Positions 7,890 through 16,044 of a stretch of DNA of 64,000 nucleotides are shown piece after piece. Source of the DNA: a virus; the IMG/VR virus record IMGVR_UViG_3300042934_000619, positions 1 to 64,000 of that record; one strand, 5' to 3'. The notes below the pieces were generated by a model. The model did no database searches. It had not been told where the DNA came from and saw only the letters and a program-made list of their open reading frames with translations. A program made the translations under genes and the position numbers. Every line of letters begins with the position of its first letter. The first letter of the stretch is position 1.

Positions 7890-9011
7890 ATGACTGAGAC
7901 GGTCTGGAAGGACGACGGCCTCGGCATCATCGAGGCGGGCGACGTGGGCGGTGACATCCAGATCGGGCGGGCGTTCTCCCGCCGGTTCGTGCACTCCCGT
8001 CTGGCGGGTCGTGCGATCACGGTGGATGCGTGCCCCGTGGCCAACAACCAGCCGGACCCCGGGGCGGAGCCGACCATCTCCCTGGATGTGCGCACCGAGC
8101 TGATGGTGGCGACCGACCCGGAGGACCTGGGGGGCACGGAGGTGTGGTCGGACCTGGAGTACAGCGACCTGCCCGAGGCGTTCGACCGGCCCTTCGCCAC
8201 TGTGGAGAAGGCGGAGCTGGCCGCCATGCTGTACCTCAAGCAGCTCGACCCGGCCTTGCACTTCAGCTGGGACGGCAAACCGGAGATGGGACCGGTCTCC
8301 GTCCTGAAGTATGGCGAGATGGTCGGCAAGCTGTCCCATGAGTTCACCCCCGAGCTGTTGGGTGAGCACCACAGCGTGACCGCCTACGCCCTGAACCTGG
8401 CGCGCAGGAACAACAGCTTCGAGCACCACGCCATCGAGCTGGACTACTGGTACGAGACGGTGGTCGATCCGGTGGGCAACGCCTGGCGGGTGTCCTGGCT
8501 GATGGACACCACCCGCTGCCTCAAGGCCGAGGACGAGGGGGGTGGTTGGGTGTTCGGCGTGTACTGGGAGCCCATCGCTCCGACGCACACGCACTACAAC
8601 CCGTACGGTCCGCCGTTCCAGGCACCGGGCACGTTGGTGGGGTGCGCCAACGAGGCGGCGCACAACCCGAAGGACTCGGAGTTGTGGGCGGACTACCGCT
8701 ACAGCCCCCGGCTGGAGAGGTCGGGGGTGACGGGCCTGCCTGCTCACATGGAACGGGATGTGCTGTCCGCCTACGGGAAGAACCGGCAGGAGGGTGTTCA
8801 GTACGCGATCACGGATGTGCTGCCGGACGCGGACTTCACCTTCCGGGTGCGCATCACGAACCGGACCGGCTACGCCTTGGGTGAGGCGGGTCCGGTCTAC
8901 CACACGGAGGAGTGGGGGCTGTACCCGGACGGGTTCTGGCACGTCATCCCCATGAACCCTCACCCGCCGTACGAGCACTGGCCCGCCTTCTGCCCGAACT
9001 GCGGCTACTGA
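7890..9011 (+). CDS. Hypothetical protein, 373 aa
   Basis: ATG after CGAAGGAGACGGACGAC. Largest gene of the left cluster. The C terminus holds C-P-N-C-G, half of a zinc ribbon, and the sequence is rich in Trp, Tyr and Pro. No catalytic motif recognised. Confidence 0.8.
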   Translation: MTETVWKDDGLGIIEAGDVGGDIQIGRAFSRRFVHSRLAGRAITVDACPVANNQPDPGAEPTISLDVRTELMVATDPEDLGGTEVWSDLEYSDLPEAFDRPFATVEKAELAAMLYLKQLDPALHFSWDGKPEMGPVSVLKYGEMVGKLSHEFTPELLGEHHSVTAYALNLARRNNSFEHHAIELDYWYETVVDPVGNAWRVSWLMDTTRCLKAEDEGGGWVFGVYWEPIAPTHTHYNPYGPPFQAPGTLVGCANEAAHNPKDSELWADYRYSPRLERSGVTGLPAHMERDVLSAYGKNRQEGVQYAITDVLPDADFTFRVRITNRTGYALGEAGPVYHTEEWGLYPDGFWHVIPMNPHPPYEHWPAFCPNCGY

Positions 9012-9017
9012 CCAGGC

Positions 9018-9218
9018 GTGGACGACATGGACAAGGTGCTGAGCGCGGCGGCTGTGGCCGTCGTGCTCGGCGCCTTGCTGTCGTGGGAGCGGATGCTGTC
9101 CGGGCCGGACCGTCTCCTCACGGCAGGGGTGGTGGTGTGTGCGGTGGTCGCCATCGTGGCAGTCGGCATCGCCACCGTCTGCGCCCTGTACGAGCAGGGC
9201 TCGGGCAACGAAAAGTGA
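9018..9218 (+). CDS. Small membrane protein, 66 aa, two TM helices
   Basis: GTG 9018, or ATG 9027, starts a protein with hydrophobic helices at about residues 8-22 and 34-54 separated by a short charged loop. No signal peptidase site. Function unknown; small phage membrane proteins of this kind often act on the host envelope or in superinfection exclusion, but nothing here shows that. Confidence 0.65.
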   Translation: MDDMDKVLSAAAVAVVLGALLSWERMLSGPDRLLTAGVVVCAVVAIVAVGIATVCALYEQGSGNEK

Positions 9219-9230
9219 AGGAGACATGAC

Positions 9231-9449
9231 ATGAACGACCGGCAGGCGGTCTTCACCTATCTGATGAACTGCCGTTCGCAGATGAAGGTGTCGACGTTTC
9301 TGGTGATGCAGTCCGGGGTGGTCAACCACAATTATGTGGTGGTGCACGACGCCCCTCCCGCCGTGGTTCAGGAGATCGTCGGCAACTTCAAAATGGTGGG
9401 GCTGAAGGAAGGCAAGGGCCTGCTGATCCCGCTCACCCCTGAGCAGTAG
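9231..9449 (+). CDS. Hypothetical protein, 72 aa
   Basis: ATG after GAAGGAGACATGAC. The sequence has an alternating hydrophobic pattern (N-Y-V-V-V-H) and no recognised domain. Confidence 0.75.
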   Translation: MNDRQAVFTYLMNCRSQMKVSTFLVMQSGVVNHNYVVVHDAPPAVVQEIVGNFKMVGLKEGKGLLIPLTPEQ

Positions 9450-9528
9450 CGGTTGGCCGCCGACCGAACAGGCTGGGCATCTGCGGGTGCCTGGCCTCTT
9501 CGGTTTACGGACAGTGAAGGAGAAAAGC

Positions 9529-9744
9529 ATGAGTACCTGGCGACCGGGCAAGGGGTACGACTTCACCGGGACCCCTCCCCTTTACCAGTCCAGGCCGAAG
9601 CTCACCCCTGCGCAGCGTGACTTGATACGGCAACGCTGGGAGCAGGCGCAGGAGGGGGATGTCCCGCCTGTCCGGTGGGACTTCTGCAAGGCGCTGGCAC
9701 TGGAGTTCAAGGTGTCGGTGCACACGATCAACGGACTGCTCTGA
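9529..9744 (+). CDS. Putative HTH protein, 71 aa
   Basis: ATG after GTGAAGGAGAAAAGC. L-T-P-A-Q-R-D-L-I-R-Q-R-W followed by C-K-A-L-A-L-E-F-K-V-S-V-H-T-I-N resembles a helix-turn-helix of the recombinase/HTH_23 type (helices at about residues 30-42 and 52-70). Confidence 0.65.
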   Translation: MSTWRPGKGYDFTGTPPLYQSRPKLTPAQRDLIRQRWEQAQEGDVPPVRWDFCKALALEFKVSVHTINGLL

Positions 9745-9754
9745 GAAGGGTGAC

Positions 9755-9811
9755 ATGAACACGAAGAAAGCTCTGAGCGCCCGCCTGATCGACGTTCAGA
9801 CCCCCACCTAG
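9755..9811 (+). CDS. Possible 18-residue peptide
   Basis: ATG after AGAAGGGTGAC encodes M-N-T-K-K-A-L-S-A-R and eight more residues before TAG. It has a reasonable ribosome-binding site and lies right before a strong terminator; could be a leader peptide or chance. Confidence 0.35.
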   Translation: MNTKKALSARLIDVQTPT

Positions 9812-9837
9812 GCAACCACACCAGACCACCACTCACA

Positions 9838-9873
9838 GGGCCCGAGACGGGCACACAGCCACGTCTCGGGCCC
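9838..9873 (+). terminator. Strong hairpin terminator
   Basis: Perfect 12-base inverted repeat (9838-9849 with 9862-9873) followed by TTCCC, between the operon ending at 9811 and the gene at 9908. Confidence 0.65.
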
Positions 9874-9907
9874 TTCCCGCATCACACCACCGAAGGAGAC
9901 AGCGGAC

Positions 9908-10618
9908 ATGACCGACAACGACAGCACCAACGAGACGGTGTTCGGCTCCGACACCGCCAGCATCGTCACCACCTACGACAAGGAGAGCGCCGAGGCACAG
10001 CGGGCGTTCGACCTCGTCATCGACACCCACGAAGCGAACAGGCGCGCTGCCGAATCCGCCATCTACAAGGCGGCGGGCAGCACCCCCATGGCCCGACACC
10101 TGGCCAGCATGCTGAGCACCCTGGCCGCCGAGAGCGATCTGATCGTCAGGGCGAGGGAGGCCCGGCGCACCGCCGAGGCCGAGGCCGTGCAGAAGCGGGA
10201 CCTGGCCCTGTCCGAGCTGGACGACCCGTTCACCACGTACGTTCACGGCGCCTTCGCCGAGGACCAGGGCATCTACCGCGCCAACACCCTGCTGGAGAAC
10301 GCCCCCTTCACCTTCACCTCGCTGCGCAAGCTGGCCGACGACGAGGGATGGTGCGACGACTTCGAGTACCTCGCCCTCAAGGCGCTCAAGGAGGGAGCCC
10401 TGCCGGACGACACGATCGAGGTCCGCACCCGTGTTCCGTACCACGCCGTGCCTTCCTCGTACGGCGCCGAGGCGGGCGAGGAGTGGGCGGAGGTCTTCCA
10501 GGTTCACGCCTTCGTCCGTACGCACGACCAGTCTGGCAACCAGCACAGCCGTTACGCGCTGGAGCGCTACCGGGTGGGCTGCAGCACCTACGTGAAGGTC
10601 AGCGACGGCGAGGGCTGA
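9908..10618 (+). CDS. Hypothetical protein, 236 aa
   Basis: ATG after CGAAGGAGACAGCGGAC. The N-terminal half (residues 20-110) is Ala/Glu/Arg-rich and probably helical or coiled coil; the C-terminal half is mixed. Flanked by terminators on both sides, so likely its own transcript. Function unknown. Confidence 0.8.
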   Translation: MTDNDSTNETVFGSDTASIVTTYDKESAEAQRAFDLVIDTHEANRRAAESAIYKAAGSTPMARHLASMLSTLAAESDLIVRAREARRTAEAEAVQKRDLALSELDDPFTTYVHGAFAEDQGIYRANTLLENAPFTFTSLRKLADDEGWCDDFEYLALKALKEGALPDDTIEVRTRVPYHAVPSSYGAEAGEEWAEVFQVHAFVRTHDQSGNQHSRYALERYRVGCSTYVKVSDGEG

Positions 10619-10635
10619 CCTCTCGTTGCACCACC

Positions 10636-10666
10636 GGGAGGCGGGCATCCGGCCCGCCTCCCTTTC
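10636..10666 (+). terminator. Hairpin terminator
   Basis: Perfect 10-base inverted repeat (10636-10645 with 10653-10662) and a short T run. Confidence 0.65.
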
Positions 10667-10686
10667 CATCAGCCCTGGAGTGTCCG

Positions 10687-10869
10687 GTGATCCACTTCTT
10701 CATCGGCCTGCTGCTCGGCCTGCTGGCCGCCGAACTCACCTTCGCCGTCACCGGCGACCGCACCCTCTACCTGATCGCGGGCATCGCCACCCCTGTCCTG
10801 TACTGGCTGATCGTCGCTGTGGCCAAGGGCAAGATCCGGTTCGACTTCGACTTCGACTTCTTCGACTGA
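10687..10869 (+). CDS. Small membrane protein, 60 aa, two TM helices
   Basis: GTG start after TGGAGTGTCC. Hydrophobic helices at about residues 2-20 and 26-46, followed by a tail of repeated F-D-F-D, an unusual alternating Phe/Asp C terminus. No family recognised. Confidence 0.65.
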   Translation: MIHFFIGLLLGLLAAELTFAVTGDRTLYLIAGIATPVLYWLIVAVAKGKIRFDFDFDFFD

Positions 10870-10879
10870 GAGGCACGCC

Positions 10880-11461
10880 ATGAACCAGCCCATCCCCACC
10901 GGACCGGACCGCTTCGGTTTCGCCGAGGCCGACCACGACAAGGCCCGGCAGTACGAGTACGGCGACCCGGAGGAGGCGTACCACCGGCAGGCGGCGCAGT
11001 ACCACGCCACGCAGGCACAGACGGCGGTCTTGGTCATGCTGGTTGAGGTGATCGCCAATGCCACGGGCACCGACCACGACGACCTCGACGCCTGGCGGGA
11101 GAAGATCGGCCTGACGTGGCTGAAGGAGTGCCGCTCCTTCACGCAGCGCCGCCCGCAGTGCGCCGAGCAGCACACCGATGACTGCGACTACGCCAACAAC
11201 CGGGTACAGCCCCACCCCGAGCAGCCGCCCGCCGAAGAGCCCATCTCCGAGCCGGACCCCGCCCTGACCAGTCTGCTGGCCCGCTTCGAGCGCAAGTGGT
11301 CGTGCGAGGTGTTCCGCACCGGCTACCACAACGGCGACGAGTGCGGTCCGTCGGACCCGCACGGCGGGTGGAACTGCGGCTACGTCTGGGCGTTCCCGCT
11401 GCTGACCGACAAGGGCGCACGGGAGATCGGCCTGATCACCGACTCCACGAAGGAGGACTGA
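10880..11461 (+). CDS. Hypothetical protein, 193 aa
   Basis: ATG after TGAGAGGCACGCC. N-terminal half helical and Ala/Gln-rich; central Pro/Glu linker; C-terminal part contains C-G-P-S-D-P-H-G-G-W-N-C-G. Overlaps the next gene by one base. Confidence 0.75.
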   Translation: MNQPIPTGPDRFGFAEADHDKARQYEYGDPEEAYHRQAAQYHATQAQTAVLVMLVEVIANATGTDHDDLDAWREKIGLTWLKECRSFTQRRPQCAEQHTDDCDYANNRVQPHPEQPPAEEPISEPDPALTSLLARFERKWSCEVFRTGYHNGDECGPSDPHGGWNCGYVWAFPLLTDKGAREIGLITDSTKED

Positions 11462-11748
11462 TGCCCGCCTGGTCCTGGACCCCTGTCCGGCTGCGCGTCC
11501 TGGCCGCACTGGTGGAGGCCGACTCCCTTGTGTGGCCGCAGGACCTGGCCCGCAGCCTCGACATCCCGTACGGCACCGTGTACGACACGCTGCGCCGGGC
11601 CTACGACGTGGGGTGGGCGGTCGGCATCACCCGGAAGGTGAGCCCCAGCCGCCCGGCCCGGGTTCTGTACCGCCTGACCGAGCAGGGCCGCGCCGAGGCT
11701 CCGGCTCTGCTGCGTCAGGCCGACACCGACACATCGAAGGAGACCTGA
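11461..11748 (+). CDS. Winged-helix DNA-binding protein (PadR/MarR-like), 95 aa
   Basis: L-R-V-L-A-A-L-V-E-A-D followed by D-L-A-R-S-L-D-I-P-Y-G-T-V-Y-D-T-L-R-R-A gives a clear winged helix-turn-helix, with a wing ending in Y-R-L-T-E-Q-G-R, typical of PadR and MarR families. Likely a small transcription regulator. ATG overlaps the previous stop by one base, the next ATG overlaps its own stop. Confidence 0.75.
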   Translation: MPAWSWTPVRLRVLAALVEADSLVWPQDLARSLDIPYGTVYDTLRRAYDVGWAVGITRKVSPSRPARVLYRLTEQGRAEAPALLRQADTDTSKET

Positions 11749-11996
11749 TGAAGACCACCATGCCCCGCTTCCACGCCCACTTCGCCGACGCCATCTCCAA
11801 GGGGGATACGTTCTCCCTGCGCCGGGACGGTGACAGTCCGGTGAAGGTGTACGCCCCGCCCATCAACATCAAGAACCTGGTGGGGGAGCGCCGCCACGTC
11901 ATCCTGCATGTCCATCTGCTCGACGACGACCGCAAGACGGGGCGGATGATCTTCTCCCCGTCGAACGTGGTGTACGTCCTGACCGAGGAGTCGTGA
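11748..11996 (+). CDS. Hypothetical protein, 82 aa
   Basis: ATG after GAAGGAGACCTG. Beta-rich pattern (V-I-L-H-V-H-L, V-V-Y-V-L) with a basic middle. No domain assigned. Confidence 0.75.
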   Translation: MKTTMPRFHAHFADAISKGDTFSLRRDGDSPVKVYAPPINIKNLVGERRHVILHVHLLDDDRKTGRMIFSPSNVVYVLTEES

Positions 11997-12304
11997 TGCC
12001 CCGCACCTACCGTTACGAGACGATCGGCCCGAAGGAGGTGCTGTCGGTCGCACTGCCGAACGGTATCGGCGTGGTGCACATCCGCACCGGCAGCGTCGAG
12101 GGCCGCACCGGTGACCCGGTGGTCGCCGTCGAGGTGGTGTCCGAAACGCTCGACACCCCCGCTGCCGACGGCCGGTACTACGAGTCCCGCTTCGACTCCA
12201 TGACCTACACCATCCGCCTGACCGGCCGCTTGCCGGACGCCGACTCGACCCGCTCCTGCGGATGCGGCGGCACCGGCATCCACGGCGTCGACCACGAGGA
12301 CTGA
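11996..12304 (+). CDS. Hypothetical protein, 102 aa
   Basis: ATG overlaps the previous stop by one base (a GTG three bases earlier is possible). Resembles the protein at 960-1226, sharing a G-I/V-G-x-V-H/E-I-R/E-T-G core. Ends with C-G-C-G-G-T-G-I-H-G-V-D-H, a possible metal site. Confidence 0.75.
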   Translation: MPRTYRYETIGPKEVLSVALPNGIGVVHIRTGSVEGRTGDPVVAVEVVSETLDTPAADGRYYESRFDSMTYTIRLTGRLPDADSTRSCGCGGTGIHGVDHED

Positions 12305-12305
12305 C

Positions 12306-12590
12306 ATGAAGTTCCGCTACCATCTCCCACTCACCACCCGCATCGAGGATGCCGAGCACGCGCACCTCCCCCGTTGCCAGGAGCCCACGGGCGTGATCGA
12401 ACGCGCCTGTCTGGGGTTCGCCGAGTTCACTCTGGCCTGGACGGTCAACGAGTCCGGTCTGCCTGGGCTCGGCGAGGACCGCATCGCTTACGTCTGCGGT
12501 CCGCACGTCCTCAAGCGCATCGACAAAATCCCGTTCGAGTACGCGGGGTCTGTCACCGTCACTCCCCTGAAGGAGATCCATGAGCAGTGA
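12306..12590 (+). CDS. Hypothetical protein, 94 aa
   Basis: Starts two bases after the previous stop. Contains Cys/His residues (H-L-P-R-C, C-L-G, C-G-P-H) consistent with metal binding. Overlaps the next gene by 11 bases. Confidence 0.7.
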   Translation: MKFRYHLPLTTRIEDAEHAHLPRCQEPTGVIERACLGFAEFTLAWTVNESGLPGLGEDRIAYVCGPHVLKRIDKIPFEYAGSVTVTPLKEIHEQ

Positions 12591-12843
12591 CATCGAGCTG
12601 GCCGTCATGCAGTCCACCGCCCGCCCCACCGCCGAACGCCGGGCTGCCTTCCGTGCCCGGAACAAGCGGCTGCTGGCCGCCGGTCATCCACCGCAGGCCA
12701 GCTTCTACTACGGGGTGCCCGGCGAGGGCATCGCCATCGACTGCGGGATGTGCTCGTACTCGACGGGCACGTGGCCGGACGACGGCTCGGCGGAGGAGAA
12801 CTTCCACCGCCACTCCAAGACACACGACACGAAGGAGATCTGA
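12580..12843 (+). CDS. Hypothetical protein with C2H2-like end, 87 aa
   Basis: ATG after GAAGGAGATCC. The C terminus has C-G-M-C (residues 59-62) and H-R-H-S-K-T-H (78-84), a CxxC/HxxxxH zinc-finger-like arrangement. Confidence 0.7.
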   Translation: MSSDIELAVMQSTARPTAERRAAFRARNKRLLAAGHPPQASFYYGVPGEGIAIDCGMCSYSTGTWPDDGSAEENFHRHSKTHDTKEI

Positions 12844-13157
12844 TGCCCACCTACCTGAAGCTCCAGGAGTCCTCCCTGCCCAACGGCGTGCTGCCGTGGG
12901 CGGTGATCGGCGATGAGGAGGGAACCGTCGTCGTCCCGTCGTCCCTGCTGGGGATGGAGCGGGTGGTCGGCTTCCAGCGTGACGCCGACGTTCAGCAGGT
13001 GGACCTGTGGTGGAGGGACGCGCTCGCCGACCCGGCGCAGGCCGTCGGGATGTACGTGGTGACGACCACCACCGACGGCAGGATGCAGCACGGCATGTCG
13101 CCGGTCTCCACGGTCACGCTCTCCGACTACGAGCAGCCACTGCCGGTGGAGCGCTGA
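12843..13157 (+). CDS. Hypothetical protein, 104 aa
   Basis: ATG overlaps the previous stop by one base. Beta-rich and Val-rich; no recognised domain. Confidence 0.75.
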   Translation: MPTYLKLQESSLPNGVLPWAVIGDEEGTVVVPSSLLGMERVVGFQRDADVQQVDLWWRDALADPAQAVGMYVVTTTTDGRMQHGMSPVSTVTLSDYEQPLPVER

Positions 13158-13159
13158 CC

Positions 13160-13381
13160 ATGACCATGATCGAGGGCTTCCCTCTCCCCGCCACCGCCCG
13201 TCACGACGCCAACGGCAACCACATCCCGCCGCACATCCCGGCATGGCACAGGACCCCCGGCGCTCACACAGTTAAGGGCTCGGAGGTGGAGGCGGACCAG
13301 CGCATGAAGGCGCAGTTCGCCGCCCACCTGGCGGAGCACCGCCGCCGTGGCGAGTCCGCCGTTGTGGTCGAGAGGATCTGA
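13160..13381 (+). CDS. Hypothetical protein, 73 aa
   Basis: TGACCATG junction. Polar, His-rich; no recognised domain. Confidence 0.7.
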   Translation: MTMIEGFPLPATARHDANGNHIPPHIPAWHRTPGAHTVKGSEVEADQRMKAQFAAHLAEHRRRGESAVVVERI

Positions 13382-13383
13382 CC

Positions 13384-13671
13384 ATGACGTACATCGACCG
13401 CTTCGCGTCCGAGTGCGGCGCCGAGAACGTCTACCAGATGCTGAGCCGGGCACGGCAGGAGCTGGAACACCGCTTCCCCGATGACGAGCGCCGCGAGATC
13501 CCCCGGGTGCTGGCCGCCTTTGAGGCGATCGACGAGGCGATGCGGGCAACCCGCCGCCTCCGTGACATCTTCAAGGGCAACGGCACTCAGACGGTGGCCG
13601 ACTTCATGCCGGACGACACCGGCTTCTCGGTCAACGACCGGCAGATGAACCCGAACTGCGACAAGTTCTGA
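13384..13671 (+). CDS. Hypothetical helical protein, 95 aa
   Basis: TGACCATG junction. The first 65 residues look all helical and charged. Followed by a terminator. Confidence 0.7.
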   Translation: MTYIDRFASECGAENVYQMLSRARQELEHRFPDDERREIPRVLAAFEAIDEAMRATRRLRDIFKGNGTQTVADFMPDDTGFSVNDRQMNPNCDKF

Positions 13672-13686
13672 TCCACCACCCCATCG

Positions 13687-13713
13687 GCCCGGCACCGCAT
13701 GGTGCCGGGCTTT
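13687..13713 (+). terminator. Hairpin terminator
   Basis: Perfect 10-base inverted repeat (13687-13696 with 13701-13710) followed by TTTCC. Confidence 0.6.
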
Positions 13714-13732
13714 CCGCTGAAGGAGACATGAC

Positions 13733-14173
13733 ATGCCCGTCAACCGGGAGATGTTCGCCGAGATCGACAAGCTCATCACCGCCTTCCCCGAGCTGCACCG
13801 CCAGAACTACTGGCAGGAGGACGACACGGAGGCGACCGGCTCGTGCGGTACGACCCGCTGCGTGGCGGGCTGGGCCGTGTGGTTGAAGGCCAAGGAGATG
13901 GGGCTGGTCACCCGCAAGCGGGACTACGTCGCCCTGGACGTGCTGTACGCGGTGGCCGAACACCTGGGCATCAACACGAAGGACGGGTACGGCGCCAGGT
14001 ACGGCCAGGACCGCATGTACATGACGGTCGGCGCTCGCCTGCTGGGTCTGAACAAGGACAAGGCGCACGCCCTGTTCATGAACATGAGCGACGACCTGGT
14101 CGCCGCGCGGGTGAAGTCGTACGCCGAGGCCGGTGAGGGCAACCCCGACAAGGAGATCGCCGCGCTGCGCTAG
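13733..14173 (+). CDS. Conserved phage protein with GSCGTTRCVAGW motif, 146 aa
   Basis: ATG after GAAGGAGACATGAC. Contains the motif S-C-G-T-T-R-C-V-A-G-W-A (residues 36-47), which recurs in many phage and bacterial hypothetical proteins of this size; its function is not known to me. The rest is helical. Last plus-strand gene before a minus-strand block. Confidence 0.8.
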   Translation: MPVNREMFAEIDKLITAFPELHRQNYWQEDDTEATGSCGTTRCVAGWAVWLKAKEMGLVTRKRDYVALDVLYAVAEHLGINTKDGYGARYGQDRMYMTVGARLLGLNKDKAHALFMNMSDDLVAARVKSYAEAGEGNPDKEIAALR

Positions 14174-14271
14174 GCCGCCGCGCCGAAGCAGCCGCCCAGG
14201 GACGTGGCTCCTCGGACGGCTGCGCACCACCCGGCCGGGCGCGGTGAGGTGATGCTTCGCCAGCCTGGCAT

Positions 14272-14300
14272 GGCGTGGCCCCTGTTCAGGGAGCCACGCC
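14272..14300. terminator. Hairpin between convergent genes
   Basis: Perfect 8-base inverted repeat (14272-14279 with 14293-14300) lying right after the end of the minus-strand dCTP deaminase gene and 98 bases beyond the plus-strand stop at 14173. It could serve both directions. Confidence 0.5.
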
Positions 14301-14303
14301 GTT

Positions 14304-14879
14304 TCAGATCCTGACCCGCTTGAATCCCCGCCACGACCGGGAGGCGGTGGGTCCGCTCTGCCCGTGGTACCGGGAGCCGTGTTCCGCGCTCCCGTATCCG
14401 GCGACGGCGGGTGTCTGCATGCGGAAGAAGCACAGCTGCCCGATCTTCATCCCGGACCACAGCTTGATCGGCAGGTTGGCGAGGTTGCTCAGCTCCAGCG
14501 TGACGGTTCCCCCGAAACCGGGGTCGATGAATCCCGCTGTCGAGTGGGTGATGAGCCCGAGCCTGCCGAGTGAGGACTTCCCTTCGAGCCGGGCCGCGAT
14601 GTCCAGCGGCAGCTCGATGCATTCGTACGTCGAGGCGAGAACGAACTCGCCGGGGTGCAGGATGAACGGCTGCTCGTGCGACACGGTGACGAGGCTGGTC
14701 ATCCCGTTCTGCTCGATGGCCGGGTCGATGCAGGTGTACCGGTGGTTCTCGAAGACCCGGAAGTCGGCGTCGAGCCGGACGTCGAGGCTGGACGGCTGGA
14801 TCATCTCGTCGTCGAACGGATCGACCGTGATGTGCCCGGCCTCGATCTCGTTGCGGATGTCCCTGTCACTGAGAAGCAC
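14304..14879 (-). CDS. dcd: dCTP deaminase
   Basis: Converts dCTP to dUTP, or directly to dUMP in the bifunctional actinobacterial type, feeding thymidylate synthesis. The 191-residue length and motifs match Dcd: Q-P-S-S-L-D-V-R-L near residue 28, the catalytic block G-K-S-S-L-G-R-L-G at 100-108, [11 protein letters not shown] at 112-122, and E-L-S-N at 129-132. GTG start preceded by AGGATGGC. The C terminus is a few residues longer and more basic than usual. I cannot tell mono- from bifunctional type. Confidence 0.93.
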   Translation of the reverse strand: MLLSDRDIRNEIEAGHITVDPFDDEMIQPSSLDVRLDADFRVFENHRYTCIDPAIEQNGMTSLVTVSHEQPFILHPGEFVLASTYECIELPLDIAARLEGKSSLGRLGLITHSTAGFIDPGFGGTVTLELSNLANLPIKLWSGMKIGQLCFFRMQTPAVAGYGSAEHGSRYHGQSGPTASRSWRGFKRVRI

Positions 14880-14899
14880 GCTGCCATCCTATCGACGGA

Positions 14900-14929
14900 A
14901 CCCGGGCCACTGGTCACGGAGGCCCGGGT
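14900..14929 (-). terminator. Hairpin after minus-strand small-gene cluster
   Basis: Perfect 9-base inverted repeat (14900-14908 with 14921-14929) between the C2H2-like gene and dcd, on the minus-strand transcript. Confidence 0.5.
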
Positions 14930-14981
14930 CCACCTCGTCGTCCCCTGACTGTGTGGTCAGATGACTCGTTCATCCTATCGC

Positions 14982-15173
14982 TCAAAGGTTCGGTTGCGCC
15001 CCGTGGATCACGCGCCGGTGTTCGGCGACGGCCTGGTTCCCGCCTTGGATGATGAGCCAGCACCCCTCTTCGGGGCATTCCCTGGTGAACTCGCCCTGTG
15101 CCTGGTCTACGAGTTCTTGTGACTTGATGACGCCGTACCGGAACCCGGTGCGGGTCTGCTTGCTCTCGCTCAT
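14982..15173 (-). CDS. Small C2H2-like zinc-finger protein, 63 aa
   Basis: Start at the ATG that overlaps the upstream gene's stop (ATGA). The C-terminal half carries C-P-E-E-G-C and later H-R-R-V-I-H, a CxxxxC...HxxxxH pattern like a classical zinc finger. Possibly DNA-binding. A GTG 21 bases upstream is an alternative start. Confidence 0.7.
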   Translation of the reverse strand: MSESKQTRTGFRYGVIKSQELVDQAQGEFTRECPEEGCWLIIQGGNQAVAEHRRVIHGAQPNL

Positions 15174-15328
15174 TCGCCTGTCGCCTTCCTCCACACGTGC
15201 CGTCCGAGCCGCATCCAGAGGTTCCGGTACATCCGGTGCCGCACGTACCTGTGCATGTTGTCGCTGTGCTCAAGCCAGACCCCGCCCCAGCGGATGCGGG
15301 GCTGTCCGCATTCGTCGCACGGAAGCAC
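15170..15328 (-). CDS. Small basic protein with CxxC, 52 aa
   Basis: GTG start three bases after the stop of the Tad2-like gene, ending in an ATGA overlap with the next gene. Begins L-P-C-D-E-C-G and then runs as an Arg/Trp/His-rich helix. The tight coupling on both sides supports it being translated. Confidence 0.6.
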   Translation of the reverse strand: MLPCDECGQPRIRWGGVWLEHSDNMHRYVRHRMYRNLWMRLGRHVWRKATGE

Positions 15329-15330
15329 GC

Positions 15331-15627
15331 CTACCGCCTGACGATGATCTCGCGTGCGCGCTGGGCTGCGGTCCGCAGCGCCTCGTCGGAGTCGTCGGCC
15401 AGTTCCCAGTCCTCGGCGAGCAGGTGGTCGCTCAGCAGGTGGAAGTGGCCGCGCTGCCCGTTGTGCCGCTGGTGCATCAGCTCGGGTTCGTGACCGTCCC
15501 GGTACTCCAGGTACACGAACTTGTAGAGGGTGGGCTCGGCTCCGTTCGGCCTCGTCTCGGGGGCCCAGCGCTCACGCCGGACCTCTTCGCCGTTCTTCAT
15601 GGCACGCAGCGCCCATCCGAAGTCCAT
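15331..15627 (-). CDS. DUF2829 / Tad2-like protein, 98 aa
   Basis: Seen: start M-D-F-G-W-A-L-R-A-M-K-N-G-E-E-V-R-R, a central Y-K-F-V-Y-L-E-Y strand, and L-L-A-E-D-W-E-L near residue 77. Known: this matches the small phage family DUF2829 (typical opening M-x-F-G-x-A-L-x-x-M-K-x-G-x-x-V-x-R, ending in L-x-x-D-W), whose founding member Tad2 of phage SPO1 sequesters the Thoeris signal molecule. The ATG is chosen because GGTGGAG lies just upstream and the family begins at this Met. Inferred role: counter-defence against Thoeris-type immunity, or a relative with another ligand. Confidence 0.8.
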   Translation of the reverse strand: MDFGWALRAMKNGEEVRRERWAPETRPNGAEPTLYKFVYLEYRDGHEPELMHQRHNGQRGHFHLLSDHLLAEDWELADDSDEALRTAAQRAREIIVRR

Positions 15628-15697
15628 GCGCTCCACCTTCCCACAGTCCGGCGCCGGGCTTCCCGTGTTTTGCCCGGGTGGCTCGGCGCCCATCACG

Positions 15698-16009
15698 TCA
15701 GTTGTCGCGCATCGCCTTCCCACGGGCGTAGTTGATGTGGAGGGTCTTTCCGCACACGAGTGTGCCCTTGATCATCGTGACAGCACGCAGATCGATCATC
15801 TGTCCGTTGACGACCACCCGGGCCGACACGCGTCCACCGGTGACGTCGGCCAGGTGAGCTGCCACATCTGCTACACGATCCTCATCCGTGTCGTAAATCG
15901 GTGACCTCTCCTGCACAAGATCCAGTACACATTCGGCACACAGGTGCGGGGAGGGGCGGGGTCGGGAGCGTTCAGCCTCAAGGGCTTCGTTATACGTCTT
16001 GTACGTCAT
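15698..16009 (-). CDS. Hypothetical protein, 103 aa
   Basis: Starts with a charged helix (residues 1-20), has C-A-E-C at about 24-27, then a segment (70-100) with strands. Weak ribosome-binding site. No recognised domain. Confidence 0.7.
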   Translation of the reverse strand: MTYKTYNEALEAERSRPRPSPHLCAECVLDLVQERSPIYDTDEDRVADVAAHLADVTGGRVSARVVVNGQMIDLRAVTMIKGTLVCGKTLHINYARGKAMRDN

Positions 16010-16044
16010 TGTTCCATTTTCTCACATCTTCCGCTCATGCAGGG

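Noticed and set aside
7629-9566. Very long minus-strand open frame
   Set aside because: Opposite to several genes with good starts and ribosome-binding sites; high GC removes stop codons on the other strand. Composition (His, Arg, Val, Leu runs) is that of a shadow frame.
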